Shown here in pieces: positions 20,801-29,986 of a DNA stretch of 64,000 nt. Position numbers and translations under genes: made by a program. The notes beneath the pieces are model-generated. The model did not search any database. It was not told where the DNA came from and saw nothing but the letters and a program-made list of their open reading frames with translations. Source of the stretch: an uncultured Dehalococcoidia bacterium (GTDB lineage: Bacteria; Chloroflexota; Dehalococcoidia; Lucifugimonadales; CATOSD01); the NCBI GenBank assembly GCA_951812395.1, contig CATOSD010000001.1, forward strand, positions 1,833,108 through 1,897,107. The letters are read 5' to 3'. Position 1 is the first letter of the stretch. Every line of letters begins with the position of its first letter.

Positions 20801-23800
20801 CCGTGTCCTGGCCGCTCTCCGAGTAGGACGTGGTCGAAGTGCCGGTTATCGTTGGCAGCACGCCGACCGTAACGTCGCCTACGACGCGCAAGGCCGGGAC
20901 GCCGTTGTCCGTCACGGTGTAGGAAAAGTGGTCGAAGCCCGCGAAGCCCGGGTTGGGCGTGTAGGTTGTGGTGCTGACAGCGCCGGCGTCCAACACGGCG
21001 GCGCCGTTGGTCGGGTCCGTAACGATAGCGGAAAGACTGAGAGTGTCCAAGTCCACGTCCGAGTCGTTGCCCAACAAGTCCAAGATTATGGCCGTGTCCT
21101 TGGTGGTGGTGGCGTAGTCATCTACCGCCACAGGGGCGTCGTTGACCGCAGTCACCGTTATGGTAACCGAGCCGCTGGCGGCCAGCGCGCCGTCGCTCAC
21201 CGTGTAGACGAACGAGCCGACGCCGTTGAAATCCTGCGCGGGCGTGTAGGTGACCGTTGTGCCCCCATCGGTGCTGGTTGCGGTGCCGTTCGTCAAATTT
21301 CTGACGTTAACAACCGAGAGGTCCGAATTGGCGTCCTCGTCCGTGTCGTTGTCCAGCACTCTGATGACGACCGCCGTGTCCTCGGTGGTGGTGGCGGAGT
21401 CCGCGTTCACCACCGGCGCTTCGTTCACGTCGGTCACCCTGACCCGGACGTTCATCCTGTTCGCCTCGTCGTCCGAAGCATCCGCGGTAGTCCCATTGTC
21501 GTCGGTGGCCACCACCGTCACTTCGTAGACGTTGTCCTGGTTGGCGTCAGCCGGGAGCTCGTAGTTGGGTGGGCTGTCGAAGTCCAGCTCGCCGGTGCTG
21601 GTGGCGAATGTGAATGCCCCGCTGTCCGCTCCCTCCAGGCTCCACGTGACGGTCCCCACGGCGCCGGTGGCGGAGTAGGTGTCCACCGCGTCCGTGCGGT
21701 TCTCGGCGTAGGAGGGGGTCGAGGTCCCGGACGCTGCGCTCACCGCCGGCAGGTCGGTGACGGTTACCCGCACCCTGATGACGCTGTTCCTGATGTCTTG
21801 GGCTGTGCCGGTGATCGCTAGCAGGGTTGCTTGGTAGGTGTTGTCTCGATCATGGTCCCCAGGCGCCTCGAAATCGGGCGTGCTACCTGGGCGGAAACTC
21901 AGGGTCACGACACTGGTCGATGCGACGAAGGTCACCGTCAGTTTGCGGTGATCATCCGGGCTGGAAGCCAATTCGTTCACATTAACGCTAAGAAGTGGGT
22001 CCCCGTCGTCGTCGCTGACGTCGAAGGTGGCTATGGAAGACGTGCTGTTCTCCGGGAAGTCGTCGGTGACGGCCCACGTGCCGTCTGGCAATTCGACAAA
22101 TTCCACCTTTGTCTTCGCGGTGATGGTCGGGGGTTCGTCCACGTCGCTTACTGACACCGTTACGTCGAGCGTGCCGGTGGCGAAGTATTGGACGTTGGCC
22201 ACCACATTTGTGACCACGGCCTCCACCGTTACCTGGTAGTCGTTGTCGGCGTTGGCGTCCTGGGGCTCTTCGTAGTTGGGGCTGTTAATGAAATTCAGGA
22301 CGCCGCTGCCGGAGATGGTGAAATGACCGCTGTCGACCCCGGACAGGCCCCAAGTGGGGGGACTGCCGTTGATCCTGTATCTCGCCACACTGCCAGTGCC
22401 GCTCTCCGCGTAGGGGGGCGTTGTCGCCCCGGTTATCTCCGGCTCCACGTGAATGGTCAATCTGTAGGTGTCTGAGCTGTCCTCGTAGCCGTCGTTGACC
22501 CTGAAAAAGAACCACGCAAGGGACGCGCCCCTCTGGTCGGTCGGCGGCGTGTACTTGAGCTCGTCGATGTCAGCCAGGGCTACCGTCTCGTCGCGGAAGA
22601 CTGATTCGCCGGCGTCTCGGGTATCATCGTCATCGGCGTCGAGCCACAGACTGCCTCTGTCCGGCAGGCCGGTGATCACCACAGATCCCAGAGTGTCGCC
22701 CGCGTCGGCATCGGCGAAGGGAAAGGAACTCGGCGCGAACGTGTACACCGTGTTCTCGTCGGCGGTCACCGCGGCGTCGGCAGAGGTTGGGAGCGCGTTG
22801 GGGATGAGCTCGCCTTTCAGGCCCATCTTTAGTGAATGAGCGGTGGATGTGGATATGTTCCAGCTCCCGGAGACAAGGTAGTAGGCGTGGTCGAGGATGC
22901 TCCATCCAGCGGCCCCGCCAGAGTCTATCTGGCCTTCATCAGCCGTGTACACCCATCGAGCGTAGTTACCGTCAAGCGTCTCTACAAGCTCCACGAAGTA
23001 CGTTGTGTCTCGATCCAGGTCGCACTCATTGGCCGGTGGGGAGAACCGGAGCACCTTGTCCGATTGACTGGTGGGCGTGGAGCCGAAGTCGCAGAGATCA
23101 GCGCCCGGTCCGTTCGTACCACTGCTCTCCAGAATCTTCAGGTTTACACCATCAGTGTTATCGTTTTCAAGGACCGTCAAATCGATGCTTTGGATCCGGT
23201 AGCCCTTGGGGTTGCTCCCAGTGACGAAGCCTTGGGCACGACTGCGTTCCGGTATCCTATAAGAGGTGGTAGTTTTGCCGGTGTTGCTGACCAGACGCGT
23301 GAACACGTCGATGGTCATGGTGTATGTCGACACGCTGTCGAGGTCGCCGTCGCTGACCGTGAAGTTGAAACTGGCCAGTCCGGCCCCACCGCCGGTGTCC
23401 GGCGCGGTATACGTGAGCTTGTCGTCGTTGAGTTCGTCGCGGGTAATGGTGGTGCTGGTGGTGGTGGAGACCGCTTCGCCGGCGTCGAAGGTATCGTTGT
23501 CATTGGCGTCGAGCCACAAGACGCCCCCGCCGGCCACCGAGGAAATCGTCACTCCTTCCACTCGGTCCCCACTATGGTCCGAGAAGCTGAAATCGTCCCG
23601 GTGAAACTCGTACGTGGAACCCAGGTCGGCCTGCACCTTACTGTCGGCGGCGGTGGGGGCGACATTGGCCCCCCGCAAGCGGATTTTTATTACTAAGGAG
23701 GATTGCTCTGTCCAACTGCCGCCGGATCTTCGGTGGTATGAGTCGGCGATGCTCCAGCCCGGGAGTCCCCCGCTGTCTTCACCAGCGGACGTCGTATAAT

Positions 23801-24254
23801 CGAGACCGTAGACATCGCTGGACGAACCTGCATAATGCACGGACACGAAGTACGTGGTAGAGGCCGACAGGGTGCACGAAGTCGTGCTAAACGTCTTTGT
23901 TCCGCCGGAACCCAGGTTGTTGGGATTCGTCAACGCGCACACGGAGGCATCCGGAAGGCCGGCCGCGGTGCTGCTCCAAATCGCAACCGTCGTAGTAGCC
24001 TTCGCCCCTCCGTTGAATTTGAGTTGGACAGTCTCAAGCTGACCGCCTGCCGTACCCGTTGTGAACGCCTGAGCAAATCGTAAGTCATCCCTTTGCACGA
24101 TAGTGCCGGGGCCGTCGGATTTCCCCATGTTGCTGACGAACGGCTCGCCAATCGCGTGGGCCGGCGGGGCGGAGGAGAGGAGCAGCGTGAAGGCGGCGGC
24201 GGCGAGAGCGCCGGCAAGCACCAGCGCCCGTGTGGAGAATCTAACGTGGTCCAT
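17856..24254 (-). CDS. Giant secreted cadherin/Ig-like repeat surface protein (paralogue D, intact, 2132 aa) with LPXTG-like C-terminal anchor
   Basis: Signal peptide MDHVRFSTRALVLAGALAAAAFTLLLSSAPPAHA; repeated cadherin-like motifs (YAEN...VDTYSATG, DVNEAPVVNADSATTTEDTAVVIRVLDNDTDED, DENGVGPVGTYSASDPNGDP); C-terminus LLPRTGGPHVPGHILLALLIAGAALTAAGFRLLQTRKQTA. Confidence 0.88.
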   Translation of the reverse strand: MDHVRFSTRALVLAGALAAAAFTLLLSSAPPAHAIGEPFVSNMGKSDGPGTIVQRDDLRFAQAFTTGTAGGQLETVQLKFNGGAKATTTVAIWSSTAAGLPDASVCALTNPNNLGSGGTKTFSTTSCTLSASTTYFVSVHYAGSSSDVYGLDYTTSAGEDSGGLPGWSIADSYHRRSGGSWTEQSSLVIKIRLRGANVAPTAADSKVQADLGSTYEFHRDDFSFSDHSGDRVEGVTISSVAGGGVLWLDANDNDTFDAGEAVSTTTSTTITRDELNDDKLTYTAPDTGGGAGLASFNFTVSDGDLDSVSTYTMTIDVFTRLVSNTGKTTTSYRIPERSRAQGFVTGSNPKGYRIQSIDLTVLENDNTDGVNLKILESSGTNGPGADLCDFGSTPTSQSDKVLRFSPPANECDLDRDTTYFVELVETLDGNYARWVYTADEGQIDSGGAAGWSILDHAYYLVSGSWNISTSTAHSLKMGLKGELIPNALPTSADAAVTADENTVYTFAPSSFPFADADAGDTLGSVVITGLPDRGSLWLDADDDDTRDAGESVFRDETVALADIDELKYTPPTDQRGASLAWFFFRVNDGYEDSSDTYRLTIHVEPEITGATTPPYAESGTGSVARYRINGSPPTWGLSGVDSGHFTISGSGVLNFINSPNYEEPQDANADNDYQVTVEAVVTNVVANVQYFATGTLDVTVSVSDVDEPPTITAKTKVEFVELPDGTWAVTDDFPENSTSSIATFDVSDDDGDPLLSVNVNELASSPDDHRKLTVTFVASTSVVTLSFRPGSTPDFEAPGDHDRDNTYQATLLAITGTAQDIRNSVIRVRVTVTDLPAVSAASGTSTPSYAENRTDAVDTYSATGAVGTVTWSLEGADSGAFTFATSTGELDFDSPPNYELPADANQDNVYEVTVVATDDNGTTADASDDEANRMNVRVRVTDVNEAPVVNADSATTTEDTAVVIRVLDNDTDEDANSDLSVVNVRNLTNGTATSTDGGTTVTYTPAQDFNGVGSFVYTVSDGALAASGSVTITVTAVNDAPVAVDDYATTTKDTAIILDLLGNDSDVDLDTLSLSAIVTDPTNGAAVLDAGAVSTTTYTPNPGFAGFDHFSYTVTDNGVPALRVVGDVTVGVLPTITGTSTTSYSESGQDTVATYIANGSPTWSLAGVDADDFTISNEARADGELNFVTPPDLESPADSDGDNVYNVVVTASITDDATGNTVTSELAVTVTVTSLTDEPPVIHGGTGVTVTGTGASRQATAPDFPENSTSTVATLTVDDDDAGHEIVEVALSNLDYGSFSATSSTSTATVTLSFKNAPDFENPTDLGAGNVYYMTLTVKTASSTAATSTYLSTSIRVRVTVTDLPAVSAASGTSTPSYAENGTDAVDTYSATSTVGTVTWSLEGDDKDQFNIDSGTGELDFSSPPNYEFPTDANQDNYYEVTVVATDDNGTAGDAADDEASGMNVRVTVTDENDAPVANPDRAATLLDTRLVIHVLENDTDEDGDPLTVTDASVTGAAIGSATTTSDGAAIEYTPNPGSTGYGQTTVTYTVSDGRGGADTGSVFVLIDDIIWRLRDLAISDLTSDLSLNPNVTEYSAITEYSASVESTVDRVVVTPTPYVDLANEPYDNITVAVNGTPSTSDRPSVRVDLGGEASTTTIEIAVTIEGTVPLYTRTYTVSVFRMLGPRAPDVSGPDSIPYDENGVGPVGTYSASDPNGDPTTWGALSGVDAGLFSFDAGSGTLNFREAPDFESPADANRDNVYLVTLTASDGTLDGTLEVSVTVDDVNEPPTTVGTVIDQTTLTAGDPPWRLDLSSNFADDDGDSLTYSISSSRNGVASARITSAGTLSVTPISAGSATIVVSASDGVSNNDPATWTIAVTVDEAPTDQQDSRAQRSAAASAGPAAPVPVAPVIDGPPGEITAVAADEESDDTMVVVNPDQQTTVAAAEQDVTVVFPVSSRLDAFQARVTGCTIEDPAVGPLLACVTVDLFDAAGQRERDAQLSTPAGVNITLTPEQVEDLGDLSVLQAAHDLGGLKLLKRDAATGSWTEVAVTLSVDEESGQATVSGSIFRFGDFVLVLDDEVIAQALASSDLLPRTGGPHVPGHILLALLIAGAALTAAGFRLLQTRKQTA

Positions 24255-24348
24255 CGTTCATCCTTACTCTTAGATGGGAAATCCGAAACCTGGCGCCTGT
24301 TGTGCCGTCAACCCAAAAGGCGATTTTTCAAATTCACAACGGCAGTAA

Positions 24349-24378
24349 ATGCTACCATGTGTCGGGCCACCTGTTCAA
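24349..24378 (-). promoter_or_regulatory. Candidate promoter of paralogue D (TTGAAC-N18-TAGCAT)
   Basis: Aligned with the equivalent site upstream of paralogue B. Confidence 0.4.
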
Positions 24379-24504
24379 CAGACTGGCGACTGCGAAGCTG
24401 TGCCAGATTACCAGGCGCGCCCAAAACCATCTCCCCCGCGAACAGCCTGATCCCACACCCAACTCTGGGCCTACGGCCATCGCCTAGCGTTCGCCAAACT
24501 GCCT

Positions 24505-24620
24505 AGAGCCTATCCGATAACCCCCTTTAACCCCCTTCTCCCTTGACGGGGGAAGGGACTGCCCTGAGCTTGCCGAATGGGTTAAGACGGGGGTGATGAT
24601 TTGGTTGTCGGATAAGCTCT
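24505..24620. mobile_element. Putative MITE-like element (116 bp) containing a dispersed hairpin repeat
   Basis: Terminal inverted repeats AGAGCCTATCCGATAACC / AGAGCTTATCCGACAACC; no coding capacity; core CCCTTCTCCCTTGACGGGGGAAGGGACTGCCCTGAGCTTGCCGAATGGG. Confidence 0.5.
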
Positions 24621-24840
24621 TAACCACCCTCCCCCGGGCGCCCCAATGCACACCCCGGCCGCACTCCCCCGCCCATACCCGACCATTTCGCCCCCCAGCA
24701 CCCCGAAAACAGTGTCACCCTCCTGCGCCGCTCGTTCCCGCCACTACTCCACCCACCCCCATACGCGCCCAACAATGTCCCCGCGTCTGCGCCATTTCTC
24801 CCCATCAATCCGCCCCGATCCGGCGTTTTCGCCTGGGCCC

Positions 24841-24869
24841 TTGACCCCTACGTACATTTGTGCTATCAT
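24841..24869 (+). promoter_or_regulatory. Promoter-like TTGACC-N17-TATCAT (P3), related to P1/P2
   Basis: Spacer ends ACATTTGTGC; about 200 nt downstream lies CTCCCAGCTACGAA, as at the other sites. Confidence 0.4.
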
Positions 24870-25571
24870 CGCCTGTGCGAGAGACAGACCCCGTCGCCGG
24901 GAATCCCTGCCCCCAATGGGGATTATGCCCCAAGCATCCGTAGGGGCCTCGGAAACTGGCCTCCGGCCACCGACCCGCACCCTGTCCTGTTCTGCCACGC
25001 GGGGAGACACTTGTGCTCAGAAATCACCCGCCAGGCGTTACAGTTTGGCGCGGGACCGCCGGCACTCCCAGCTACGAACACAACAGAATGTCGCAGAATC
25101 GAGCAGATTTCGCTTTCGTGCTCTCGCGGGGGCAAAGGTGTTGGCGGCGCCTGGCCATCTGAAACAGTCTCGACGACTCCACCGTTGGTTCAGACGACCG
25201 TGAGCCAGGCCCCTCCCGGGCGCCATGTTCGTCAGATCTCGACTGACTGGTTGCGGTGGCTTCTCCGGCGGCCGACATAGCCTCTCCAAAGAGATCGAAC
25301 GGTCCGCCGTACGGGTCCGGGCGCCTGACGGGCACTTTTTTACATATCTGAAACCAATCTTACATTGACTGAGTTGCTGTTCCGTGCGTTACCCTGTACT
25401 GCATAGGGGTGTATGGCTGAATCATAAAGAAGCTCTTGAGACTCCAGCCGGCCTAGCCGCCGAACATGAGGGTCCCGGTGTTCGACGCCGGGTGGAACCG
25501 GATGCCGTCTCACCGGCGGCAGGCCAGCCGGGGGATGAGGACTCCGCCAGACGCCAAGAGCTGGAGGAAGC

Positions 25572-26564
25572 ATGATGTTCAAGAAGTTCCTGGTTCCAAT
25601 AAATCCCGACGATCGAGACATAGCCAGTGGAATCGTGGCGCAGGCAACGTGGCTCGCCGGCAGGCTATCTTCGGAGGTTGTGTTTCTTTCCGTCATTCCG
25701 TTCGATCGCACCAACATGGTGCCCGGAACAACGCAGATCTTCGAGCGGGCTAAGCGTGACGTCGAGGGGCGCCTGGAGAGCCTGGTGGAGGCCACCAGAG
25801 GTCCGAAAGTCAGACTGGAGACCATAGTCGAGTTCGGTTCCCCGGCCGAGACGATAGTCGAAACGTGCCGACGGTTGGCATGTGATATCATAGCCATGTC
25901 AACGCACGGCGGGGGCCTGCTGGCCCAGGCGCTTGTCGGCAGCGTGACGACGGACGTTATCGCCAGCGCGCCTGTTCCGGTGCTGGTGGTTAATCCCACC
26001 ATATCTGCCGACTCCCTCTCGGACGCAGTCGACATTTCGACCATACACGTGGCATTGGATGGCACCCCTGAGGCCGAGGCGGTGCTGCCTCACGTCGAGT
26101 ACCTGGCGGCCAGGCTGGGTTTCAACGTCGTACTGATGCGCGCCGTGGACGAGACCACCAAAGAGACGCCAAGCCAATCGGTGGCCAGACGAGTCATCCC
26201 GGGCGATGAGGTTGTGCTCTACCGTCGGGAGAGCTGGGACGCGGCCTCAAACGGGGCCGCGGCCGTCGCGTCAACCGCCGCGAACGTATCGACTCAACCT
26301 TCCGCGGCGTACTTGGCGCGTGTGGCGGAAGGTCTCAACAGTAAGGGTCTCAGCGTCAGGTGGGTGCTGCTCGAGGGTGATGCCAAGAAAAGCATTCTGG
26401 GGGCCTTCGAAGAATCGTCCAGCAACATGATCGCGGTCACTCACAGCGGCAGGTCGGGCCTGAAGCGCAGGTTCACTGGCAGCTTCTCAGTGGGACTGAT
26501 GAAGAAGACGGGGTACCCGGTCCTCGTAGTACCCACTCGAGTCGCGGCGACAGTCGTCGCATAG
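25572..26564 (+). CDS. Universal stress protein (two UspA domains)
   Basis: MFKKFLVPINPDDRDIASGIVAQATWLAGRLSSEVVFLSV...ADVIAMSTHGGGLLAQALVGSVTTDVIASAPVPVLVV, second domain ...MIAVTHSGRSGLKRRFTGSFSVGLMKKTGYPVLVV. Confidence 0.88.
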   Translation: MMFKKFLVPINPDDRDIASGIVAQATWLAGRLSSEVVFLSVIPFDRTNMVPGTTQIFERAKRDVEGRLESLVEATRGPKVRLETIVEFGSPAETIVETCRRLACDIIAMSTHGGGLLAQALVGSVTTDVIASAPVPVLVVNPTISADSLSDAVDISTIHVALDGTPEAEAVLPHVEYLAARLGFNVVLMRAVDETTKETPSQSVARRVIPGDEVVLYRRESWDAASNGAAAVASTAANVSTQPSAAYLARVAEGLNSKGLSVRWVLLEGDAKKSILGAFEESSSNMIAVTHSGRSGLKRRFTGSFSVGLMKKTGYPVLVVPTRVAATVVA

Positions 26565-26591
26565 GCCTGGGCGGCGAAACGGGGTGGGGAG

Positions 26592-27284
26592 ATGAACCAG
26601 GTACGGAGCCGCTTGAAATGGCGCTTCTACTTCGCCAAGGCCAGAGCGGGCCTTCATGTCAGGCGAACGATGATCGAGGGCGTGCTGCTTCTTGTGCCCA
26701 TAGTGATCACGTTCGTGATTCTGAAGTGGATATGGGATTTCATAGACGGCGTTCTCAGTCCATCGATCAGGACCACCACCGGCGTCAGCTTCCCCGGACT
26801 TGGCGTCGCCGCGCTACTGTTCCTGGTGTATGTCGCGGGGCTGACGTGGGAACTGGACCTTGGCCGGCGGCTGCTGGGCTCGGGTCAGCGCGTGTTGATG
26901 TCGCTGCCGATAGTCAAAATCGTCTACGCTCCAGCGCGTCAGTTGATCCAGTCGTTCTCGGGATCAGGCCCGTCCGGCTTCAAGCGGGTAGTGGTGATCG
27001 AGTATCCCCGACACGGAACATGGATGCTCGGATTTCTGACCTCGATAACAACCGGCAGAGATGGTGTCCGCTTGGGCGTCGTTTACGTCCCTACCGCCCC
27101 CACACCCAACTCGGGGTGGGTGGCGATGCTGCCGACTTCCGAGGTGTTCGATACCCAGTTGACCGTTCAGGAAGCTATGACCATGGTGCTTTCTGGCGGC
27201 ATCGCGACGCCGGATGAGATTGTGATGACCGAGTTCGACGAGCACCGACCTACGCTGGTCGAAAGCCAGGCAGCCGAGCCGTAG
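26592..27284 (+). CDS. DUF502 family membrane protein
   Basis: RRTMIEGVLLLVPIVITFVILKWIWDFIDGVLSPSI...VVVIEYPRHGTWMLGFLTS...VYVPTAPTPNSGWVAMLP. Confidence 0.85.
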   Translation: MNQVRSRLKWRFYFAKARAGLHVRRTMIEGVLLLVPIVITFVILKWIWDFIDGVLSPSIRTTTGVSFPGLGVAALLFLVYVAGLTWELDLGRRLLGSGQRVLMSLPIVKIVYAPARQLIQSFSGSGPSGFKRVVVIEYPRHGTWMLGFLTSITTGRDGVRLGVVYVPTAPTPNSGWVAMLPTSEVFDTQLTVQEAMTMVLSGGIATPDEIVMTEFDEHRPTLVESQAAEP

Positions 27285-27361
27285 TTGGGATCCTGTCACC
27301 GCCTGATCGGCAAGTTTGTCGTTTCCGGTCGCAGACGAGATGCGGATCGAGGGTGGCCTCG

Positions 27362-28237
27362 CTATGGAGACAACGCGATCAGGACCAGACCCAGGACTAT
27401 GGCCGAGGAACCCAACACCCGTCCTTTTCCGAAAGGCTCCTTAAGAAAGAACACACCCATAAGCACGCCCAGAACTATGCCAACCTCACGGGCCGGGGCG
27501 ACGTAGCTGACCCGGGAGATTGACAGTGCGGTCAGCACGAGGCCGTAGGCGAGAAAGACCAGCAGCCCCGCCGCCAGGATGGACCAGGAGTTTGACTTCC
27601 ACTCCAGCTTCAGCTCGGCCAGACCGCGCCTGTACAAAACGTATGGGGTCATGCCTATGGCCGATCCGAGGGTGAGAAGGTACAAATACAGAAACGGCTG
27701 AACGTGCGCCACGCCCTGCTTGTCCACAAGGCTGTACAGTGTGATTGTCATCCCGGTGAGGAGCGCGTAGCCCACGCCGGCGTCTCGGAACAGGACCGAC
27801 GGACGGGCGATGATCTGCCGGAAGCGGCCCCACCACGACACCAGGAATATGCCGGCAATTATGACGGAGATGCCCAGTGCGGCGGGCGGAGCAACATTCT
27901 CTCCCAGAATCGATACGGCCAGTACTGGTACGAGCGTAGGCCCGATTCCCCGGGCGACGGGATAGACAAGGGACAGGTCACCCTTTGAGTAGGCCCTGCC
28001 GAGCAGGATGAAGTACAGGAGGTGAGCGACCACCGTTGTCAGAACAAGCCAGTAGCCCGTCTGCGACATCGGGTAGAGCAGAAACAGTACAACGCCCAAG
28101 GGCAGCATCATCACGCTGCCGGCAACCAGCATCGCCCAGGTAAACACCTCCTGGTTTCCGGCGCGCTTCAGCAGCAGGTTCCAGGCGGCGTGGCAGACGG
28201 AGGAAGCCAGTACCAGACCCAGGGACAATGCGGTCAT
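27362..28237 (-). CDS. EamA/DMT-superfamily transporter
   Basis: MTALSLGLVLASSVCHAAWNLLLKRAGNQEVFTWAMLVAG...; start at 28237 chosen over the longer ORF; multiple TM segments. Confidence 0.8.
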   Translation of the reverse strand: MTALSLGLVLASSVCHAAWNLLLKRAGNQEVFTWAMLVAGSVMMLPLGVVLFLLYPMSQTGYWLVLTTVVAHLLYFILLGRAYSKGDLSLVYPVARGIGPTLVPVLAVSILGENVAPPAALGISVIIAGIFLVSWWGRFRQIIARPSVLFRDAGVGYALLTGMTITLYSLVDKQGVAHVQPFLYLYLLTLGSAIGMTPYVLYRRGLAELKLEWKSNSWSILAAGLLVFLAYGLVLTALSISRVSYVAPAREVGIVLGVLMGVFFLKEPFGKGRVLGSSAIVLGLVLIALSP

Positions 28238-28390
28238 AACGGGATTATAGTCTAGCCGATGTAGAAGAGTTCGGCGGCCGCGTGTTGACGAACACCGGAG
28301 TTTCCGGGAACATGGGCCGGACACGCTTACGCTGGAGAGCGGAGATTGCGAGCTGGGACGGGCCGCCGACTCGGCACAGGAGGCTGAACA

Positions 28391-29941
28391 ATGGCGATGT
28401 CGCTGGTGCGAGGAAAGTACGTCGTCTGCAAGGTCAACGACCCCTGGTCGGCGGACGTCATAGCCGACGGGGCGGTGCTGCAACGAGACGGGCAGATCCA
28501 AGAGGTGGGCGATTACGGAGAACTCAGCCGCCGGCATCCGGAGGCGCCGGTTATCGGTTCGCCCAATCACATCGTGATGCCGGGGCTGGTCAACGACCAC
28601 TTTCACACCGGGCTCACGCCCTTTCAGATGGGAGCGCCTGATCTGCCTCTGGAGATGTGGAGCCTCTCCAGGGTGGGGACGAGGCTGATCGACCCATACC
28701 TGGACCAGCTATACGGCGCGGTCCAGATGATCGAGACGGGCACCACCACGGTGCAGGCTATTCATTCACCGCCGCGCGGTTTCGGGCCGTTGAGCATGGA
28801 CATAGCGGACAAGGTGGTGGGCGCCTACCAGACCTCCGGAATGAGGGTGTCCTACGCCCCATCGATCGCCGACCAGAATTCCATGGTGGCGGGCGCGGAC
28901 GGTGGGGAGGAGGACTTCGCTTCCCGGTTGCCGGATCACTTGGCTCGCCGATACCGCTCGCTCATGGCTCCCAGCTATATGCCAGTCGAAGAGGTGATGC
29001 CGATCCTGGAGGAGATCTGCCGGAAGTACGGCAATAACCAGCATGAGCGAGTGCAGGTGACGATGGCGCCCAGCAACGTACATCGCTGCACCGACGAGCT
29101 GCTTGTCGCTCTGAAGGAGTTGGCGGGACGCTACAGCACTGGAATACACGTCCATTTGCAGGAAACGGTGTATCAGAAACTGTACGGCTACAAGGCCTGG
29201 AACAAGACTCCGCTGCAACATCTTCACGAGCTTGGGTTCCTCGGCCCGGAGGTGACCTGCGGGCACAGCGTATGGATTACGGATGAAGACCTCGAGATAA
29301 TGTCCGCTACCGGCACGAACATCTGCCACAACGCCAGCTCGAACCTGAGACTCAAAAGTGGGATTGCCCCCATGGGTCGCATCCTGGCTGCAGGCGTCAA
29401 GGTGGCCATCGGCAGCGATGAGGCCGGGCTGAACGACGACAAGGACCTGTTTCAGGAGATGCGCCTGGTGCTAAAGATTCATCGTGTGCCCGGCATCGAA
29501 CTGGACCCGCCCACCGCCTTCCAGGTGCTCCAGATGGCGACAGTCAACGGGGCCTACGCGAGCTGGTTCGGGGACCGTATCGGAACTCTCGAACCGGGAA
29601 AACGGGCCGATATGGCGCTGCTGGACTTGCGGAACATCGAGCGGCCTTACCTGGACCCGGAGGTGCCGGTGGTGGACGCCCTGGTCCACCGAGGGCGCGG
29701 GATAGACGTGGACACGGTCCTGGTCGATGGCGAAGTGGTCCTGCGGGACGGCCAACCGACCAGGTTCGACAAGGAGGCGCTCTTCGAGGAGATACGAGGG
29801 GCATTAGACCGCTCGCTGTCTCCCCAGGAGGAGGACAGGCGAGAGGTGGCACGGCTGGTAGAGCCCCACTTACGGCAGTTCTACCGGGGGACGTTGCCGA
29901 AGGACTCACAGCCGTTCACAGTCTACAACTCAAGGTCCTGA
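28391..29941 (+). CDS. Amidohydrolase family protein (cytosine deaminase/chlorohydrolase-like)
   Basis: GSPNHIVMPGLVNDHFHTGLTPFQ ... GIHVHLQET ... CGHSVWITDEDLEIMSATGTNICHNASSNLRLKSGIAPM ... IGSDEAGLNDDKD ... GTLEPGKRADMALLDL. Confidence 0.85.
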   Translation: MAMSLVRGKYVVCKVNDPWSADVIADGAVLQRDGQIQEVGDYGELSRRHPEAPVIGSPNHIVMPGLVNDHFHTGLTPFQMGAPDLPLEMWSLSRVGTRLIDPYLDQLYGAVQMIETGTTTVQAIHSPPRGFGPLSMDIADKVVGAYQTSGMRVSYAPSIADQNSMVAGADGGEEDFASRLPDHLARRYRSLMAPSYMPVEEVMPILEEICRKYGNNQHERVQVTMAPSNVHRCTDELLVALKELAGRYSTGIHVHLQETVYQKLYGYKAWNKTPLQHLHELGFLGPEVTCGHSVWITDEDLEIMSATGTNICHNASSNLRLKSGIAPMGRILAAGVKVAIGSDEAGLNDDKDLFQEMRLVLKIHRVPGIELDPPTAFQVLQMATVNGAYASWFGDRIGTLEPGKRADMALLDLRNIERPYLDPEVPVVDALVHRGRGIDVDTVLVDGEVVLRDGQPTRFDKEALFEEIRGALDRSLSPQEEDRREVARLVEPHLRQFYRGTLPKDSQPFTVYNSRS

Positions 29942-29986
29942 ATGCCGGCTCAGCCTCGACGTCCGCGCTCAAAGGAGTCGCTACCG

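Noticed and set aside
20403-21821. Long plus-strand ORFs antisense to the giant surface genes (e.g. 20403-21821, 13827-15146, 4410-5249, 6497-7321, 22836-23696)
   Set aside because: They mirror codon bias of the repeat-rich minus-strand genes, have low-complexity V/G/R-rich translations, and no recognisable domain or start context.
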